Numbered from the stretch's first letter, positions 27,658 through 36,096 are shown. The stretch is 53,183 bases of DNA from an uncultured Acidobacteriia bacterium (GCA_903875575.1 CAIQWJ010000102.1:1-53183), one strand, 5' to 3'. The notes: generated from the sequence alone by a model not told the origin. Made by a program: numbers and translations.

Positions 27658-29793
27658 TCAATTCGTGGGCCGATAAGCCCCGCGCCCCGACTTCCCCTTC
27701 AATCCCTCCGGTCTCGAAACGCTTCTGTAGTGAAATATATAGCTTTGAGGGCAAAACCCGACTCGGCGGCCCTGTCTTACCCAACGCTGTTGCAATTCAA
27801 CCTCATTGCGCACGAGCGGATACGCCGGGTCGAATACGGCCTGATCCGAGAACGCCCCGCGCCACCATGTTTCGGTCTTCGCCATCATGAAGAATCCGTT
27901 GATGGGTGCCTCAATCGGCCCGACTGCATGTCTCCCGAGAGCCGCGACAACCGCGCCCATTTGCTCTCGTTGATCGTCGCAAACAAGCTGATCCGGATGG
28001 CAAAAAGGGAGCACATTCTGCCATGGCGCATGACCTGGAGCATTCGTTACCGGACCAACCAGGTCGAAGCCACCCTCAAGTGCGCTGACGAGAGCATCAA
28101 ACCAATTCGGCGAGAACAGAACATCGCTGTTCGTGCAGACCGTATATTTCGCGGATATCTCGGCGGCAAGCCGAAGCCCGACGTTCCATGAACGCGTCAA
28201 GCCCCCATGGTCGCCGAAGTGAACCTTCCAGCAGTTCGGATTTGGCCAGGTTGACCAGTCAACTGATTCCCATTCCGCGCTGGCGTCGTCAACGATAACG
28301 TATTGTCTCGCCGGTTTCGCGTGGTTTACCGCCCCTCCGTGTAGAGATCTGACCGCCTTCTTTACGTACTCAAAATGCCCATGGGACGGAATGATAACCA
28401 GTACGTCGGGAGCTTCCCGCCCAATGCTGAAGGCGATGTTGCCCCCGCCCAAGGGCGCACACTCATTCACGCTTTCACAGACGGCAGTGCCCTCGCTGCC
28501 GGCGTCCTTCGACGGACCAGGCAAGTTCGTGCCTCCCTGCTGGAACACCCTTTCAAATCGGTATGCCGTACTTGAGTCGAACTGTCGTAAGGACGACTCC
28601 TCCAGTTTCCGCGAACCACTCTTCACCCTGGCAAAATCAGCCCACCAGGGTGCTTCCGTTCGCACACGGGCCGGAGTGCCGTTGCCGGTATCGGGCCGGA
28701 CGGTCAGTGCCCCCGGGTGTTTCCGGCGGATATATAGAAATTCGTCCACATTTCGCACCCTGGTATGAAAGAATGCACGGAGCAGAAACTGCGTATCCGC
28801 GCTGAAGATCACATGCGTCGAAAAGCCTCCAACTCGCTCATAAACATCGCGCTTGACGATGGTAGACGGATGCAACTGAGCAAGGGACGGACCGATTCCC
28901 AGCGCCCCGTTGACATCCAGTGGATAGCGCACGGCAATAACACGGCGGCTCAGTTCATCCAATCGCAATTCATGACTGCCGACAAGTCCCACACTGTCGG
29001 CTGCCAGAGAAGGCGCTAGCTTCTCGAACCGGTCCGAACACGATAGATCGTCCGAATCGTGGAAGATGATGAGCGGATCGCCTACGCCCTCAATTAGCTT
29101 CCTGCGGACCACATAAGGCCCGGCAGGCGAAGGCGACACCCGGAAGAACTCGACACCCGAATGATCGGACGTTACTGCCTCATGCGAGCCCATGTCCGCT
29201 TCATCGATATCCAGTCCAACCAGCGTTCTCCCTTCCACGCCCCGAATGGCCGCGGCATGCGCAAGAGCAGCCCTAAGGTGCCGTGGGGGTCCCCGGTGCG
29301 CCATTACCAGGGTGCAACGACCGTCCACGGGTGTTTCGTTCGTAGGCTGCGCTGACCGGCGTCCCACCTGATGAACGGACAATGAGCCCACAACCAATAG
29401 GCCCTGCGCAATCTCTTCCAGAAGATGAAAACAGAAGGCCGCGATGCCGTCATCCTGACAGCCGGGCCGGCTCAGAATTGCGCGCGCAACCGGCGACGAG
29501 CAACGGCAGGACTGGACATCGTGACGGTCTAAATGCAGACCCAGGATCGGTGATGGTTGCCAGGCGACAAATACGGTCACACCGTCGTTGTCGCCCGGCG
29601 GTTCCAATGGGTCCGCTGGAAACAGATCGCAGGATGCCGCCCGAGTTGACGGGTTCAGAACGGCCACAGCGTCAACATCCCTGGCCACCATCTCGCGAAG
29701 TTCGTAAAGGGCATTCTCTTCACGGCTTTCGCGAACTATGCTAACCGTCCCCGCGCAGAGCCCCACGATCAACCAGTCAGATACCGTGATCAT
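27658..29793 (-). CDS. double GT2-like glycosyltransferase
   Basis: 711 residues with three parts. Residues 1-150 form an unassigned domain whose end (SPVARAILSR to FHLLEEIAQGLL) looks like a winged-helix/PqqD-like unit. Residues 158-365 form a GT-A domain (TLVMAHRGPPRHL, acidic motif FHDSDD, then RDVYERVGGFS). Residues 462-700 form a second GT-A domain of family GT2 (DVLVIIPSHGHFEYVKKAV, VIVDDAS, CTNSDVLFSPNWFDAL). It starts 6 nt after the previous gene's stop, so the two transferases are co-translated. It closes the minus-strand island operon. The acceptor may be the Cys-rich peptide of the island, which is inference from context only. Confidence 0.75.
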   Translation of the reverse strand: MITVSDWLIVGLCAGTVSIVRESREENALYELREMVARDVDAVAVLNPSTRAASCDLFPADPLEPPGDNDGVTVFVAWQPSPILGLHLDRHDVQSCRCSSPVARAILSRPGCQDDGIAAFCFHLLEEIAQGLLVVGSLSVHQVGRRSAQPTNETPVDGRCTLVMAHRGPPRHLRAALAHAAAIRGVEGRTLVGLDIDEADMGSHEAVTSDHSGVEFFRVSPSPAGPYVVRRKLIEGVGDPLIIFHDSDDLSCSDRFEKLAPSLAADSVGLVGSHELRLDELSRRVIAVRYPLDVNGALGIGPSLAQLHPSTIVKRDVYERVGGFSTHVIFSADTQFLLRAFFHTRVRNVDEFLYIRRKHPGALTVRPDTGNGTPARVRTEAPWWADFARVKSGSRKLEESSLRQFDSSTAYRFERVFQQGGTNLPGPSKDAGSEGTAVCESVNECAPLGGGNIAFSIGREAPDVLVIIPSHGHFEYVKKAVRSLHGGAVNHAKPARQYVIVDDASAEWESVDWSTWPNPNCWKVHFGDHGGLTRSWNVGLRLAAEISAKYTVCTNSDVLFSPNWFDALVSALEGGFDLVGPVTNAPGHAPWQNVLPFCHPDQLVCDDQREQMGAVVAALGRHAVGPIEAPINGFFMMAKTETWWRGAFSDQAVFDPAYPLVRNEVELQQRWVRQGRRVGFCPQSYIFHYRSVSRPEGLKGKSGRGAYRPTN

Positions 29794-29799
29794 CAGTGC

Positions 29800-31647
29800 T
29801 CAAATCCGGCGCCCCAGGCGGATTCCGTCGCCTGCGAGAACAGCCGCCCGTTGCGTGATAGCTGGCCACCACTCCAGAAGCCGACCGTATGCGGCCAACA
29901 CAGCCTGAATCGCTGGCATAGCCTCGTCAGTACCATTCAGCAACAAGTCGCTGGGCATGGAGAAATCGTACTCGCTGGCGTGCCGCATCGCCTCAATTCT
30001 CCCGCCGATGTCCTCCGCCCAATGGACAGGCATGTAACCATCTTCGGCCAGCATGTTCTCGAGCGTCTCTATCTGCGCTGATCGATGGGAACACGCAAAC
30101 ACCGTTAAGACTTCCGCTAACTCAGTGATCGGTAGCAGCGCCAGTTCTTGAAACCAGGCACCGAGGGAAGAGACTGGATGAAGAGATCCGCCCTGCGGAA
30201 CAGAGCGCCAAGCCGAGGTGCACCAAAGCATGACATCGGACATGCGGAACCTCACGCCCTGGTCGTCGGCGTAATTTCGGTCAGTTGGCGGAGCATGGAC
30301 TAGAGTAAAAGGCAGATGCGCGGCGTACGAATCGCCACCACACACGGCTACAGTTCGGGCGAAGACGCCATCCTCATTATTGAAATCCGGCATAAAGGGG
30401 GGCAAGAGAGTTCGAGCATCCAGTCCCCTATTGTCTAATCCAAGAAACATGCCGACCGAGAGCGCGTCCGAGTGAGTCACGGTTGCCCGCAGCGACTGAC
30501 GAACTATCTTTCGGGACTTTACGACATCAGCGTATCCACCACTCAGATTCTGGATGCGACTGCGAGTGTTTGAGGAATGGTGGGATATCAGCCCAAGGTC
30601 AGTGTGAAAACCACTATCGCCAGCCGCCCCGTTTGAAGTGATTGAAATTCGCCCGCTCCCGCCAAGCAAACTCGTAAGGAAATGGCCGCACATTCCGTCA
30701 AGGTTCACATGTCGCCCTGCCGACACGGTCGCGCGGACAATCGACGACAACGGTTTTCCAAGGAAGCTCTCGTGCTCGCCGAGGACATCGAGCGCCGTCG
30801 GCGTCACGAATGCGAGAGCATCCTTCTGTTCAGGAACACACCACGTTTCCTCCGGCCGTTCATGCCCCGCAACAAACACGTCCCCGCCGCTGGAAGTCTC
30901 AGGGACGCGGCCCACGTCACACACGGTGTCATCGTCGACGCTGAGAACCATGCAGCCGAGAGTTTGAAGCAGGATTGCGTTTCGATTGGCACCCGGGTGC
31001 CGCGTGGAATACCCAGTACCCCCTAGAAGGTAGTCAATCACGGCTGAGGGAATCCGCCCGCCATCGGACAGGAGGACCGCGAATGCTTGCTTTTGTTCCC
31101 TTCCAGCATAAACAACAGGGAGTTGCGTCCGGTCCCGCACTAAGCTCACCGACGTGTTCCTGAATTCCGTACCCGTCGCTTGGTCTCCGCAATCATCAGC
31201 AATAAAAACACTACATTGCCTATCAAAAGCCGCCAGATTGGAGGCATACGAAGCCACCGCCCTCTCGACGCATGTCGCTCGTCCCGAGGTAGGCATCGCT
31301 ATCCACTCGATTCTGTGGCTTTGCCCAAAAAGATCGGAAGACTCGGGGATAATGGGTGCCGTCACAAGTTGTTCAAACGAGACGAGCCCATTCCGCTCCC
31401 TTAGTTCGATGAACAAAGATGTGAGCGACGCGCTGGACATCGACGGCAACATATCGACCGCTTTCCGAACCGCTACCTCGATGGGCTGCAGAGCATTCCA
31501 CTGGCAGACGGCGGCCGCCTCCATGGTCGACATCCGACGACTAAACCCTGCTAGTGGAAAGTGAAGCAGTTCCTGACCCGGCCCGGCTCGAAAGCGCGAG
31601 CACGGACCACATCTGAATCTTTCTGGCATACTATCTTGAGAGTTCAT
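29800..31647 (-). CDS. GT-A glycosyltransferase with a probable PqqD-like N-terminus
   Basis: About 615 residues. Residues 20-95 (ELLHFPLAGFSRRMSTMEAA to SLFIELRERNGLVSFEQL) have the strand-then-helices pattern ending in a short L-x-x-x-G-L turn seen in PqqD-like/RRE domains. Residues 112-300 form a GT-A domain: RIEWIAMPTSGRATCVERAV, VFIADD, GANRNAILLQTLG and SVDDDTV (DXD metal site). The remainder (300-615) has no recognised motif. Start codons at 31668 (TTG), 31647 and 31629 (ATG) are possible; none has a good Shine-Dalgarno sequence. The PqqD-like call is structural guesswork. Confidence 0.65.
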   Translation of the reverse strand: MNSQDSMPERFRCGPCSRFRAGPGQELLHFPLAGFSRRMSTMEAAAVCQWNALQPIEVAVRKAVDMLPSMSSASLTSLFIELRERNGLVSFEQLVTAPIIPESSDLFGQSHRIEWIAMPTSGRATCVERAVASYASNLAAFDRQCSVFIADDCGDQATGTEFRNTSVSLVRDRTQLPVVYAGREQKQAFAVLLSDGGRIPSAVIDYLLGGTGYSTRHPGANRNAILLQTLGCMVLSVDDDTVCDVGRVPETSSGGDVFVAGHERPEETWCVPEQKDALAFVTPTALDVLGEHESFLGKPLSSIVRATVSAGRHVNLDGMCGHFLTSLLGGSGRISITSNGAAGDSGFHTDLGLISHHSSNTRSRIQNLSGGYADVVKSRKIVRQSLRATVTHSDALSVGMFLGLDNRGLDARTLLPPFMPDFNNEDGVFARTVAVCGGDSYAAHLPFTLVHAPPTDRNYADDQGVRFRMSDVMLWCTSAWRSVPQGGSLHPVSSLGAWFQELALLPITELAEVLTVFACSHRSAQIETLENMLAEDGYMPVHWAEDIGGRIEAMRHASEYDFSMPSDLLLNGTDEAMPAIQAVLAAYGRLLEWWPAITQRAAVLAGDGIRLGRRI

Positions 31648-31730
31648 AAGGTTGGCACGGCAGGACAATGGGCGAAATTGGACGAGCCCAATGTTGACGC
31701 CACCAATTTCCTTGCCTATTGGTGCAGGGA

Positions 31731-32354
31731 CTACGAGTGCTTGTCATCAGGCGCACCGCCGAGTTCCAACTTCGGTAGTGCCACACCGAATTGTTGCTCA
31801 ATCTGCGTTGCCACCTTTCCGCTGTAGGCACCGACCCACACGTTTCGCACGGTACCGTCTCGAGAAACGACTAATGTCTCAGGAGTCGCGGTGATCTTAA
31901 GTGCCGCGACAGTCGCTTGGCCACTGTCCGCGTAATACACAGGAAATGCTAGGCCGCTCTTCTTGACATAGTCAGCAAGCCCAGTGTCTGTGAGCGATAT
32001 ACCAATAAACCGGTAGCCAGAAGAGCGCTCGAACACCGTCTTCATCGCCGTCATGTTCCTCTTGCACCACACGCAGGTCGGCGTAAACACATAGACAATT
32101 GTTGGCCTCGTGTCACCGTTCCACCTCAGGGTGGTTCGCTGCCCGCGAATATCACTCAAGGCCAGTTCAGGGAGTCGCTGCCCGGCCTCCAAGGCAGGCG
32201 CTTTGGCCGGCGGATGTAACAGCACCCACCTCTGATAAAGAATTACGCTGACTAACAGGGCTACAACCGCTACTCCGAGCCATGTGCCAGCAAGAATGCG
32301 GACGATCGCTCTTGTTATTCGATCTATTCGGTGAAGGGCGTTGATGGCGTACAA
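31731..32354 (-). CDS. membrane-anchored thioredoxin-like (TlpA-type) protein
   Basis: 207 residues. One membrane segment at residues 24-41 (GTWLGVAVVALLVSVILY) anchors a thioredoxin-fold domain outside the cytoplasm. The active site is CVWC (Cys94, Cys97) in FTPTCVWCKRN, and the cis-Pro region is visible in TATPETLVVSRDG. The start is the TTG at 32354, since AAGGAG lies 8 nt upstream; a TTG at 32378 would place that sequence inside the gene. Such proteins reduce or form disulfides in secreted proteins. In this island the obvious client is the eight-cysteine peptide. Confidence 0.85.
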   Translation of the reverse strand: MYAINALHRIDRITRAIVRILAGTWLGVAVVALLVSVILYQRWVLLHPPAKAPALEAGQRLPELALSDIRGQRTTLRWNGDTRPTIVYVFTPTCVWCKRNMTAMKTVFERSSGYRFIGISLTDTGLADYVKKSGLAFPVYYADSGQATVAALKITATPETLVVSRDGTVRNVWVGAYSGKVATQIEQQFGVALPKLELGGAPDDKHS

Positions 32355-32505
32355 TTTAAGAGCTCCTTTTTGAGACAATCCAAATGCCGTTGACAGCTTG
32401 CCAACTCTGCGGAAACGTACCTGCGCAGCCGCAGCACAAACAGACAGTAGAAACGCGTCACTGTGGATTCGTTTGCGTCGAAGACCACGTAATGACGAGT
32501 TCTTT

Positions 32506-32513
32506 AGTTATCG
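32506..32513. repeat. 8-bp target-site duplication, left
   Basis: AGTTATCG directly precedes the left inverted repeat of the IS and recurs directly after the right one (33826-33833). Confidence 0.95.
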
Positions 32514-33825
32514 GGCTCTGCGCAGGAATATGAAGGGGTGATTTAGAATTGCGGGAGTGACAGACCGGGAATTGACGACAATACTGGACTGGCCGGGGTA
32601 CCGGGTTTACCGGCATGAGATTGACGAAGCTGGGCGAACACTGAAGTTGTGGGTGCGACGCAAGCGCGGGAACCGGGTATTGATCTGCTCGGGGTGCGGA
32701 GGCAGAGCGCACAAGATTGAGGAGGTCCGCCAACGGGAGGTACGGGATCTGCCGTGGCGCAAGTATCAGGCAATCGTGCATGTGGAGTACTACCGGATAC
32801 GCTGTCCGAAGTGCGGCCTGAAAGTGGAGCAGGTTGCCCAGTTGCCGAGCAAGGCTCCGTTCAGCAGGGATTTCGAAGACGCTGTCGGATTGGCCTGCGA
32901 ATCGGCGGCGGCCCGGCAAGTGGCGCGGCAGTTCGGCCTGGCGGCAAGCACCGTCAGAGCCATTGACTTGCGGTATCTGGAGCGCTGGACAAAGAGCCGG
33001 AAGAAGCCGGTGCTGCGACAAATGGGTGTGGATGAAATCTTTCTGGGGAAGACACAAAAGTTTCTGACTGTGGTCAGCAACCTGGAGACTGGCGAACCGC
33101 TGTGGTTCGGAGCGGACCGGAAGGAAGAGACGCTCGACGAATTCTTCCGGACGCAACTCAGCGGGATGCAGCGCAGCCGAATCAGCGCCGCATGTGTGGA
33201 CATGTGGGAACCGTTTACGAAGAGCATCCTGAAATGGGTAGCGGACTGCCGAATCGTATTCGACAAATTCCACGTGATGCAGCATGCGAATAAGGCCGTC
33301 GACGAAGTTCGCCGCGCCGAGTTTTTTCGGAAGGGCGGACCGATGCGTGGCCTGGTGAAGGGCAAGCGTTGGTTGCTCCTCAGCCGATGGGTGAATCTGG
33401 ACGGCAAGAAGCGGCAACTACTGAACGACCTGTTCCGGCTGAACCGCCGGATGATGAAAGCCTATCTGTTGAAGGAAAGCCTGGATCGCCTGTGGACCTA
33501 CAGCTACGAGAGAGCGGCGAACCGCTATCTCAATCAATGGATCGATCAATTGCGCTGGCAAAGGCTGGAACCCTTCAAGAAGCTGGCTGTCATGCTCCTG
33601 CGGCATCTGGAAGGAATCCTCAACTACTGCAGGGTCAAGGTACCGTTCGGAGTGGTGGAGGCGGTCAACGGCAACATCAAATCACTGCTCCGCCGTGGTC
33701 GCGGTTATAAGAACCTCCGCTATCTGCTGCTAAAGGCCCAGCGAATGGCAGTTCTTAAGACCGAATTTGTCGTCTTCCGGAAAGCCGCCTAATATGCGGA
33801 CCCTTTCACATTCTCGTTCAGAGCC
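32514..33825 (+). mobile_element. complete ISL3-family insertion sequence
   Basis: A 1312-bp element with imperfect 26-bp terminal inverted repeats (32514-32539 and 33800-33825; 19 of 26 positions match, both starting GGCTCTG). It carries one intact transposase gene and is flanked by 8-bp duplications, as ISL3 elements are. It is inserted in the stop codon of the TIGR03435 gene and separates that gene from the thioredoxin-like gene. Confidence 0.95.
32557..33792 (+). CDS. tnpA: ISL3-family transposase
   Basis: 411 residues, full length. The N-terminus has the zinc-binding cysteines of ISL3 transposases (CSGCGG and CPKCG). A helix-turn-helix (ARQVARQFGLAASTVRAID) follows. The catalytic DDE residues fit MGVDEIFLGKTQKF (D), CVDMWEPFTK (D) and VVEAVNGNIKSLLRRGRGY (E). 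The GTG start at 32557 lies 17 nt inside the left inverted repeat end. No frameshift or internal stop is present, so the element may still be active. Confidence 0.95.
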   Translation: MTDRELTTILDWPGYRVYRHEIDEAGRTLKLWVRRKRGNRVLICSGCGGRAHKIEEVRQREVRDLPWRKYQAIVHVEYYRIRCPKCGLKVEQVAQLPSKAPFSRDFEDAVGLACESAAARQVARQFGLAASTVRAIDLRYLERWTKSRKKPVLRQMGVDEIFLGKTQKFLTVVSNLETGEPLWFGADRKEETLDEFFRTQLSGMQRSRISAACVDMWEPFTKSILKWVADCRIVFDKFHVMQHANKAVDEVRRAEFFRKGGPMRGLVKGKRWLLLSRWVNLDGKKRQLLNDLFRLNRRMMKAYLLKESLDRLWTYSYERAANRYLNQWIDQLRWQRLEPFKKLAVMLLRHLEGILNYCRVKVPFGVVEAVNGNIKSLLRRGRGYKNLRYLLLKAQRMAVLKTEFVVFRKAA

Positions 33826-34618
33826 AGTTATCGGTCGGTATTGAATTCAGCCTGTCAATCACCAGCTGAGGGAGGCTACGATGCCCGGATACCAGCTTGA
33901 GTCCGATGTTATGAAGAGCCGTGGAGATCGACGGCGCTTCTCCTGAAGATACGCCGTTGACGTCGTCCGATGCGGGTGATGATTTAGCTGAGGCCCCAGA
34001 AAACTCAATATCAATATCGAACGTTCCCTCAATTCCGGTCGCATCGAAGACTGGCCGCCCAGCGACCATTAGGCATGACGCGAGCGTCGCAACTGTCAGT
34101 GCGCGGGCATGGTAATCGTCGTCGGCGACCACCACCGTGCAGCCGTTCGACTGGGCTCCGTCCGGCGGTATAATACGCTTTGGTTTGAAGGCCGCATTGC
34201 CTCGAACCAATTCGAACACGGGGACGTCGCGCGGTTCGTAATGACTGACCAGTTTGAACCGATCCGCTAATAGCGCACGCAACATTTCTGGGATCTGCTT
34301 TTTTGTGGATCCATCTGGCAGCGTGGCCGCGATTTCAAAAAATTCTGGACGGCCTTCTGACTTCCACTCGATTTGGTAGTCCTTAACCGCATAAGCACGA
34401 GAGATAAGTCGCCGAAGGGGGATGCGAGAATAGTATATTCGCCCCGCGTCCTCGCGGATGACGTCCGCGGCGAGCGTCTGCGGTGGATCACGCTTCACAG
34501 ATGCCGCGACAAATGTTCTAGTAGACAAGTCCGTCGCTGTGACCTGCCCAAACGCCGCTTGCACTAGCAGGCCAGCCGCCCACCAGCGGCCCACAATCTG
34601 CATTCGCACTCTGCACAT
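33818..34618 (-). CDS. TIGR03435 family secreted protein, stop codon altered by an IS
   Basis: About 266 residues with a signal peptide (GRWWAAGLLVQAAFGQ). The mature part fits the TIGR03435 soil-bacterium family: TFVAASVKRDPP, IPLRRLISRAYAVKDYQIEW, EMLRALLADRFKLVSHYEPRDVPVFELVRG and GTFDIDIEFS in order. Function is unknown; the family is greatly expanded in Solibacter-type Acidobacteria. The start at 34618 follows a GGGGGA. The ISL3 element has inserted after the first base of the original TAA stop, so the protein now gains Trp-Leu from the inverted repeat before a new TGA. Confidence 0.88.
   Translation of the reverse strand: MCRVRMQIVGRWWAAGLLVQAAFGQVTATDLSTRTFVAASVKRDPPQTLAADVIREDAGRIYYSRIPLRRLISRAYAVKDYQIEWKSEGRPEFFEIAATLPDGSTKKQIPEMLRALLADRFKLVSHYEPRDVPVFELVRGNAAFKPKRIIPPDGAQSNGCTVVVADDDYHARALTVATLASCLMVAGRPVFDATGIEGTFDIDIEFSGASAKSSPASDDVNGVSSGEAPSISTALHNIGLKLVSGHRSLPQLVIDRLNSIPTDNWL
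33826..33833. repeat. 8-bp target-site duplication, right
   Basis: AGTTATCG, identical to 32506-32513, directly after the right inverted repeat of the IS. Confidence 0.95.
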
Positions 34619-34734
34619 GGATATCCCCCGGTTACCGTGCCTGCCAGCCAACAACAAATCGTGAACACCAGCGGGAGTGAGCCACCGACGTGGCATCACC
34701 CCCGAAAACACTCACCTCTAATTATCTGAATTAT

Positions 34735-34977
34735 CTAGCTAGTGGGAGCACAAGCACATACACATTGATAGCCCCGCGGGTTGATGCCAATGTTACAGCC
34801 CGAATATGGGCAGGCCCCGAGCGCCGTGTTCATACATATATTGACCTGGCAGTCGCTAATCATGGCCCCGGTGCATCCGTCTGCTTGGATTGCAGAGTAC
34901 CCGCCGATACCGAGAGCTAAAATGCCAGCAACTGCGATCCGCTTTGCAACACCAGTGGAAGCTGTTTCATTAATCAT
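34735..34977 (-). CDS. small secreted eight-cysteine peptide (candidate modified peptide)
   Basis: 80 residues. Residues 13-32 form a signal-peptide-like helix (basic KR, then IAVAGILALGIGGYS) with a possible cleavage after AIQA, leaving a mature peptide of about 48 residues. That part has eight cysteines at 35, 43, 48, 56, 61, 72, 74 and 76, plus several Ser, Thr and Gly, and no Lys. The gene is supported by AAGGA 7 nt before the ATG. It sits between an AraC-type regulator and the TIGR03435 gene, on the same strand as a thioredoxin-like protein and two glycosyltransferases. I do not recognise the family. It could be a bacteriocin-like or structural peptide stabilised by disulfides and perhaps glycosylated. 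Confidence 0.75.
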   Translation of the reverse strand: MINETASTGVAKRIAVAGILALGIGGYSAIQADGCTGAMISDCQVNICMNTALGACPYSGCNIGINPRGYQCVCACAPTS

Positions 34978-35078
34978 TGTCTTGTCCTTTTTTGTGTTTG
35001 AATGTTGTACCGCAAAACATCATAAGGCAAATGTATATGATGGCACTAACGCAAACAAGTGCCCAACTCAGACATTCG

Positions 35079-35432
35079 TTACCCATTTAGGCCACGTTTC
35101 GTTCGTCGATATTGCGTAGGGCTCAGCTTGAATGCGGCTTTAAAGTCCCCGACAAAATGTCCGTAATGAATAATTCCAACTGCAACCATGATTTCCTTTA
35201 CACGAAGGTTTGTCGTGCAGAGAAGAGTTGCAGCCTGATCCATTCGCCGGGCTTTCAGCGCTGGGATTGGCGTTAGGACTGAATACGAATCTTGGAATAA
35301 CCGGTCAAGATGCCGGGCCGATACATTCACGTGGAAGGCGAACTCTTCCAGGGTCCACGGCTCGGAGAATCGTGATTCAATCAAGTTTAGAACCTCTTGG
35401 ACGCGGTGATCGGTCGACGTACTGTTACGCAT
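35079..35432 (-). CDS. AraC-type DNA-binding regulator, HTH domain only
   Basis: About 117 residues comprising just the AraC double helix-turn-helix (WTLEEFAFHVNVSARHLDRLF and RVKEIMVAVGIIHYGHFVGDFKAAFKLSPTQYRR). The ligand-binding half found in full-length AraC proteins is missing. An upstream GTG (35576) would add 48 residues without recognisable domain. The conserved GF-x-S-x-F second-helix motif is altered to GIIHYGHFVGDF. It is the first gene of the minus-strand island and the likely local regulator. Base composition here is visibly more AT-rich than in the flanking core genes. Confidence 0.8.
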   Translation of the reverse strand: MRNSTSTDHRVQEVLNLIESRFSEPWTLEEFAFHVNVSARHLDRLFQDSYSVLTPIPALKARRMDQAATLLCTTNLRVKEIMVAVGIIHYGHFVGDFKAAFKLSPTQYRRTKRGLNG

Positions 35433-35775
35433 CGGTGGCTTCCCTGCGTCTTTGGTCGCACGCGTGCTGGGGGGGGATTCTCGTCCATCGACAAAACTGT
35501 CTCCTTCTCGCAACCTTGCCTGGCTGAGCTTAACACAACTTTCGGGCCGAATAGAGAAAATAAGCGACTGAAGCACGGAAATATTGCACTAATCAATGAA
35601 AAGTCTGGCGTGTTCAATTTCGCTGCGTAGTTCCCGCAGTCTTCGTCCCGGGATTTTTAAGAATGACTCAGTCCAGCGCATTAGGGGAGGAGCGCCGGCA
35701 AGGTTCGCAATCGTAGACATCAAACCTCGTGCGCCAGTTCGGTGTCACGAGTTAGCGAGGGCACGGCCAGCATGA
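35433..35775. other. gene-poor, AT-richer island edge
   Basis: No supported gene. The part to 35576 could encode an N-terminal extension of the AraC-type protein from a GTG start. The remainder shows short open frames only and no recognisable RNA or repeat. Confidence 0.4.
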
Positions 35776-35880
35776 AAGCGCACCAACCGGGCGGCTGCAC
35801 GCGAGTAGTGGCAGACCCGTTCCCTGCCGACATAGCAGACGGCTACTGAGACCCATCAGGGCGAAGCCGCCGGCGATTGA
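35776..35880 (+). pseudogene. decayed 3' fragment of the HGSNAT-like acyltransferase gene
   Basis: This stretch aligns with the end of the acyltransferase gene (27541-27643) at about three quarters identity by eye, including the exact 17-mer GGCGAAGCCGCCGGCGA at 27625-27641 and 35861-35877. It contains frame-disrupting changes and has no upstream part of the gene, so it is not coding. It forms the far boundary of the accessory island. Confidence 0.7.
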
Positions 35881-35898
35881 GCTCGGGACTGCCCGCAC

Positions 35899-36096
35899 TC
35901 AGGCCCGGTAGCTGCGATCGTGAATTTCGGCAGTCGCGACAAGCCGCGCAATGCATTCCATGATTTCGCGGAAGGAACGATCCCGGTAACGGTTCTCGTC
36001 AGCGATCTGGCGATTCTCAGTAGCCAGCGTTTCAATGCTCTTCGCAATCGCCTCATCGCGTTCGGCCAATCGTTCGATCCGCTCATCGATGGTCAT
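35899..36096 (-). CDS. small coiled-coil protein
   Basis: 65 residues, almost entirely one charged helix (MTIDERIERLAERDEAIAKS, then ETLATENRQIADENRYRDRS), with heptad-like spacing of Ile and Leu. Small proteins of this type occur widely and probably oligomerise. A TATACT hexamer (36114-36109 on the minus strand) lies 12 nt before the ATG. A much longer open frame upstream in the same frame is antisense to glyA and is rejected. Function unknown. Confidence 0.65.
   Translation of the reverse strand: MTIDERIERLAERDEAIAKSIETLATENRQIADENRYRDRSFREIMECIARLVATAEIHDRSYRA

Noticed and set aside
32384-32533. 49-residue ORF with a zinc-ribbon-like CXXC and C-X3-C pattern on the plus strand
   Set aside because: No Shine-Dalgarno sequence or promoter, the IS supplies its end, and removing the IS leaves 46 codons with no family resemblance. 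It lies opposite the minus-strand island operon.
32458-33417. 319-codon open frame antisense to the transposase
   Set aside because: Shadow frame; ISL3 elements encode one transposase and the plus-strand frame is intact.
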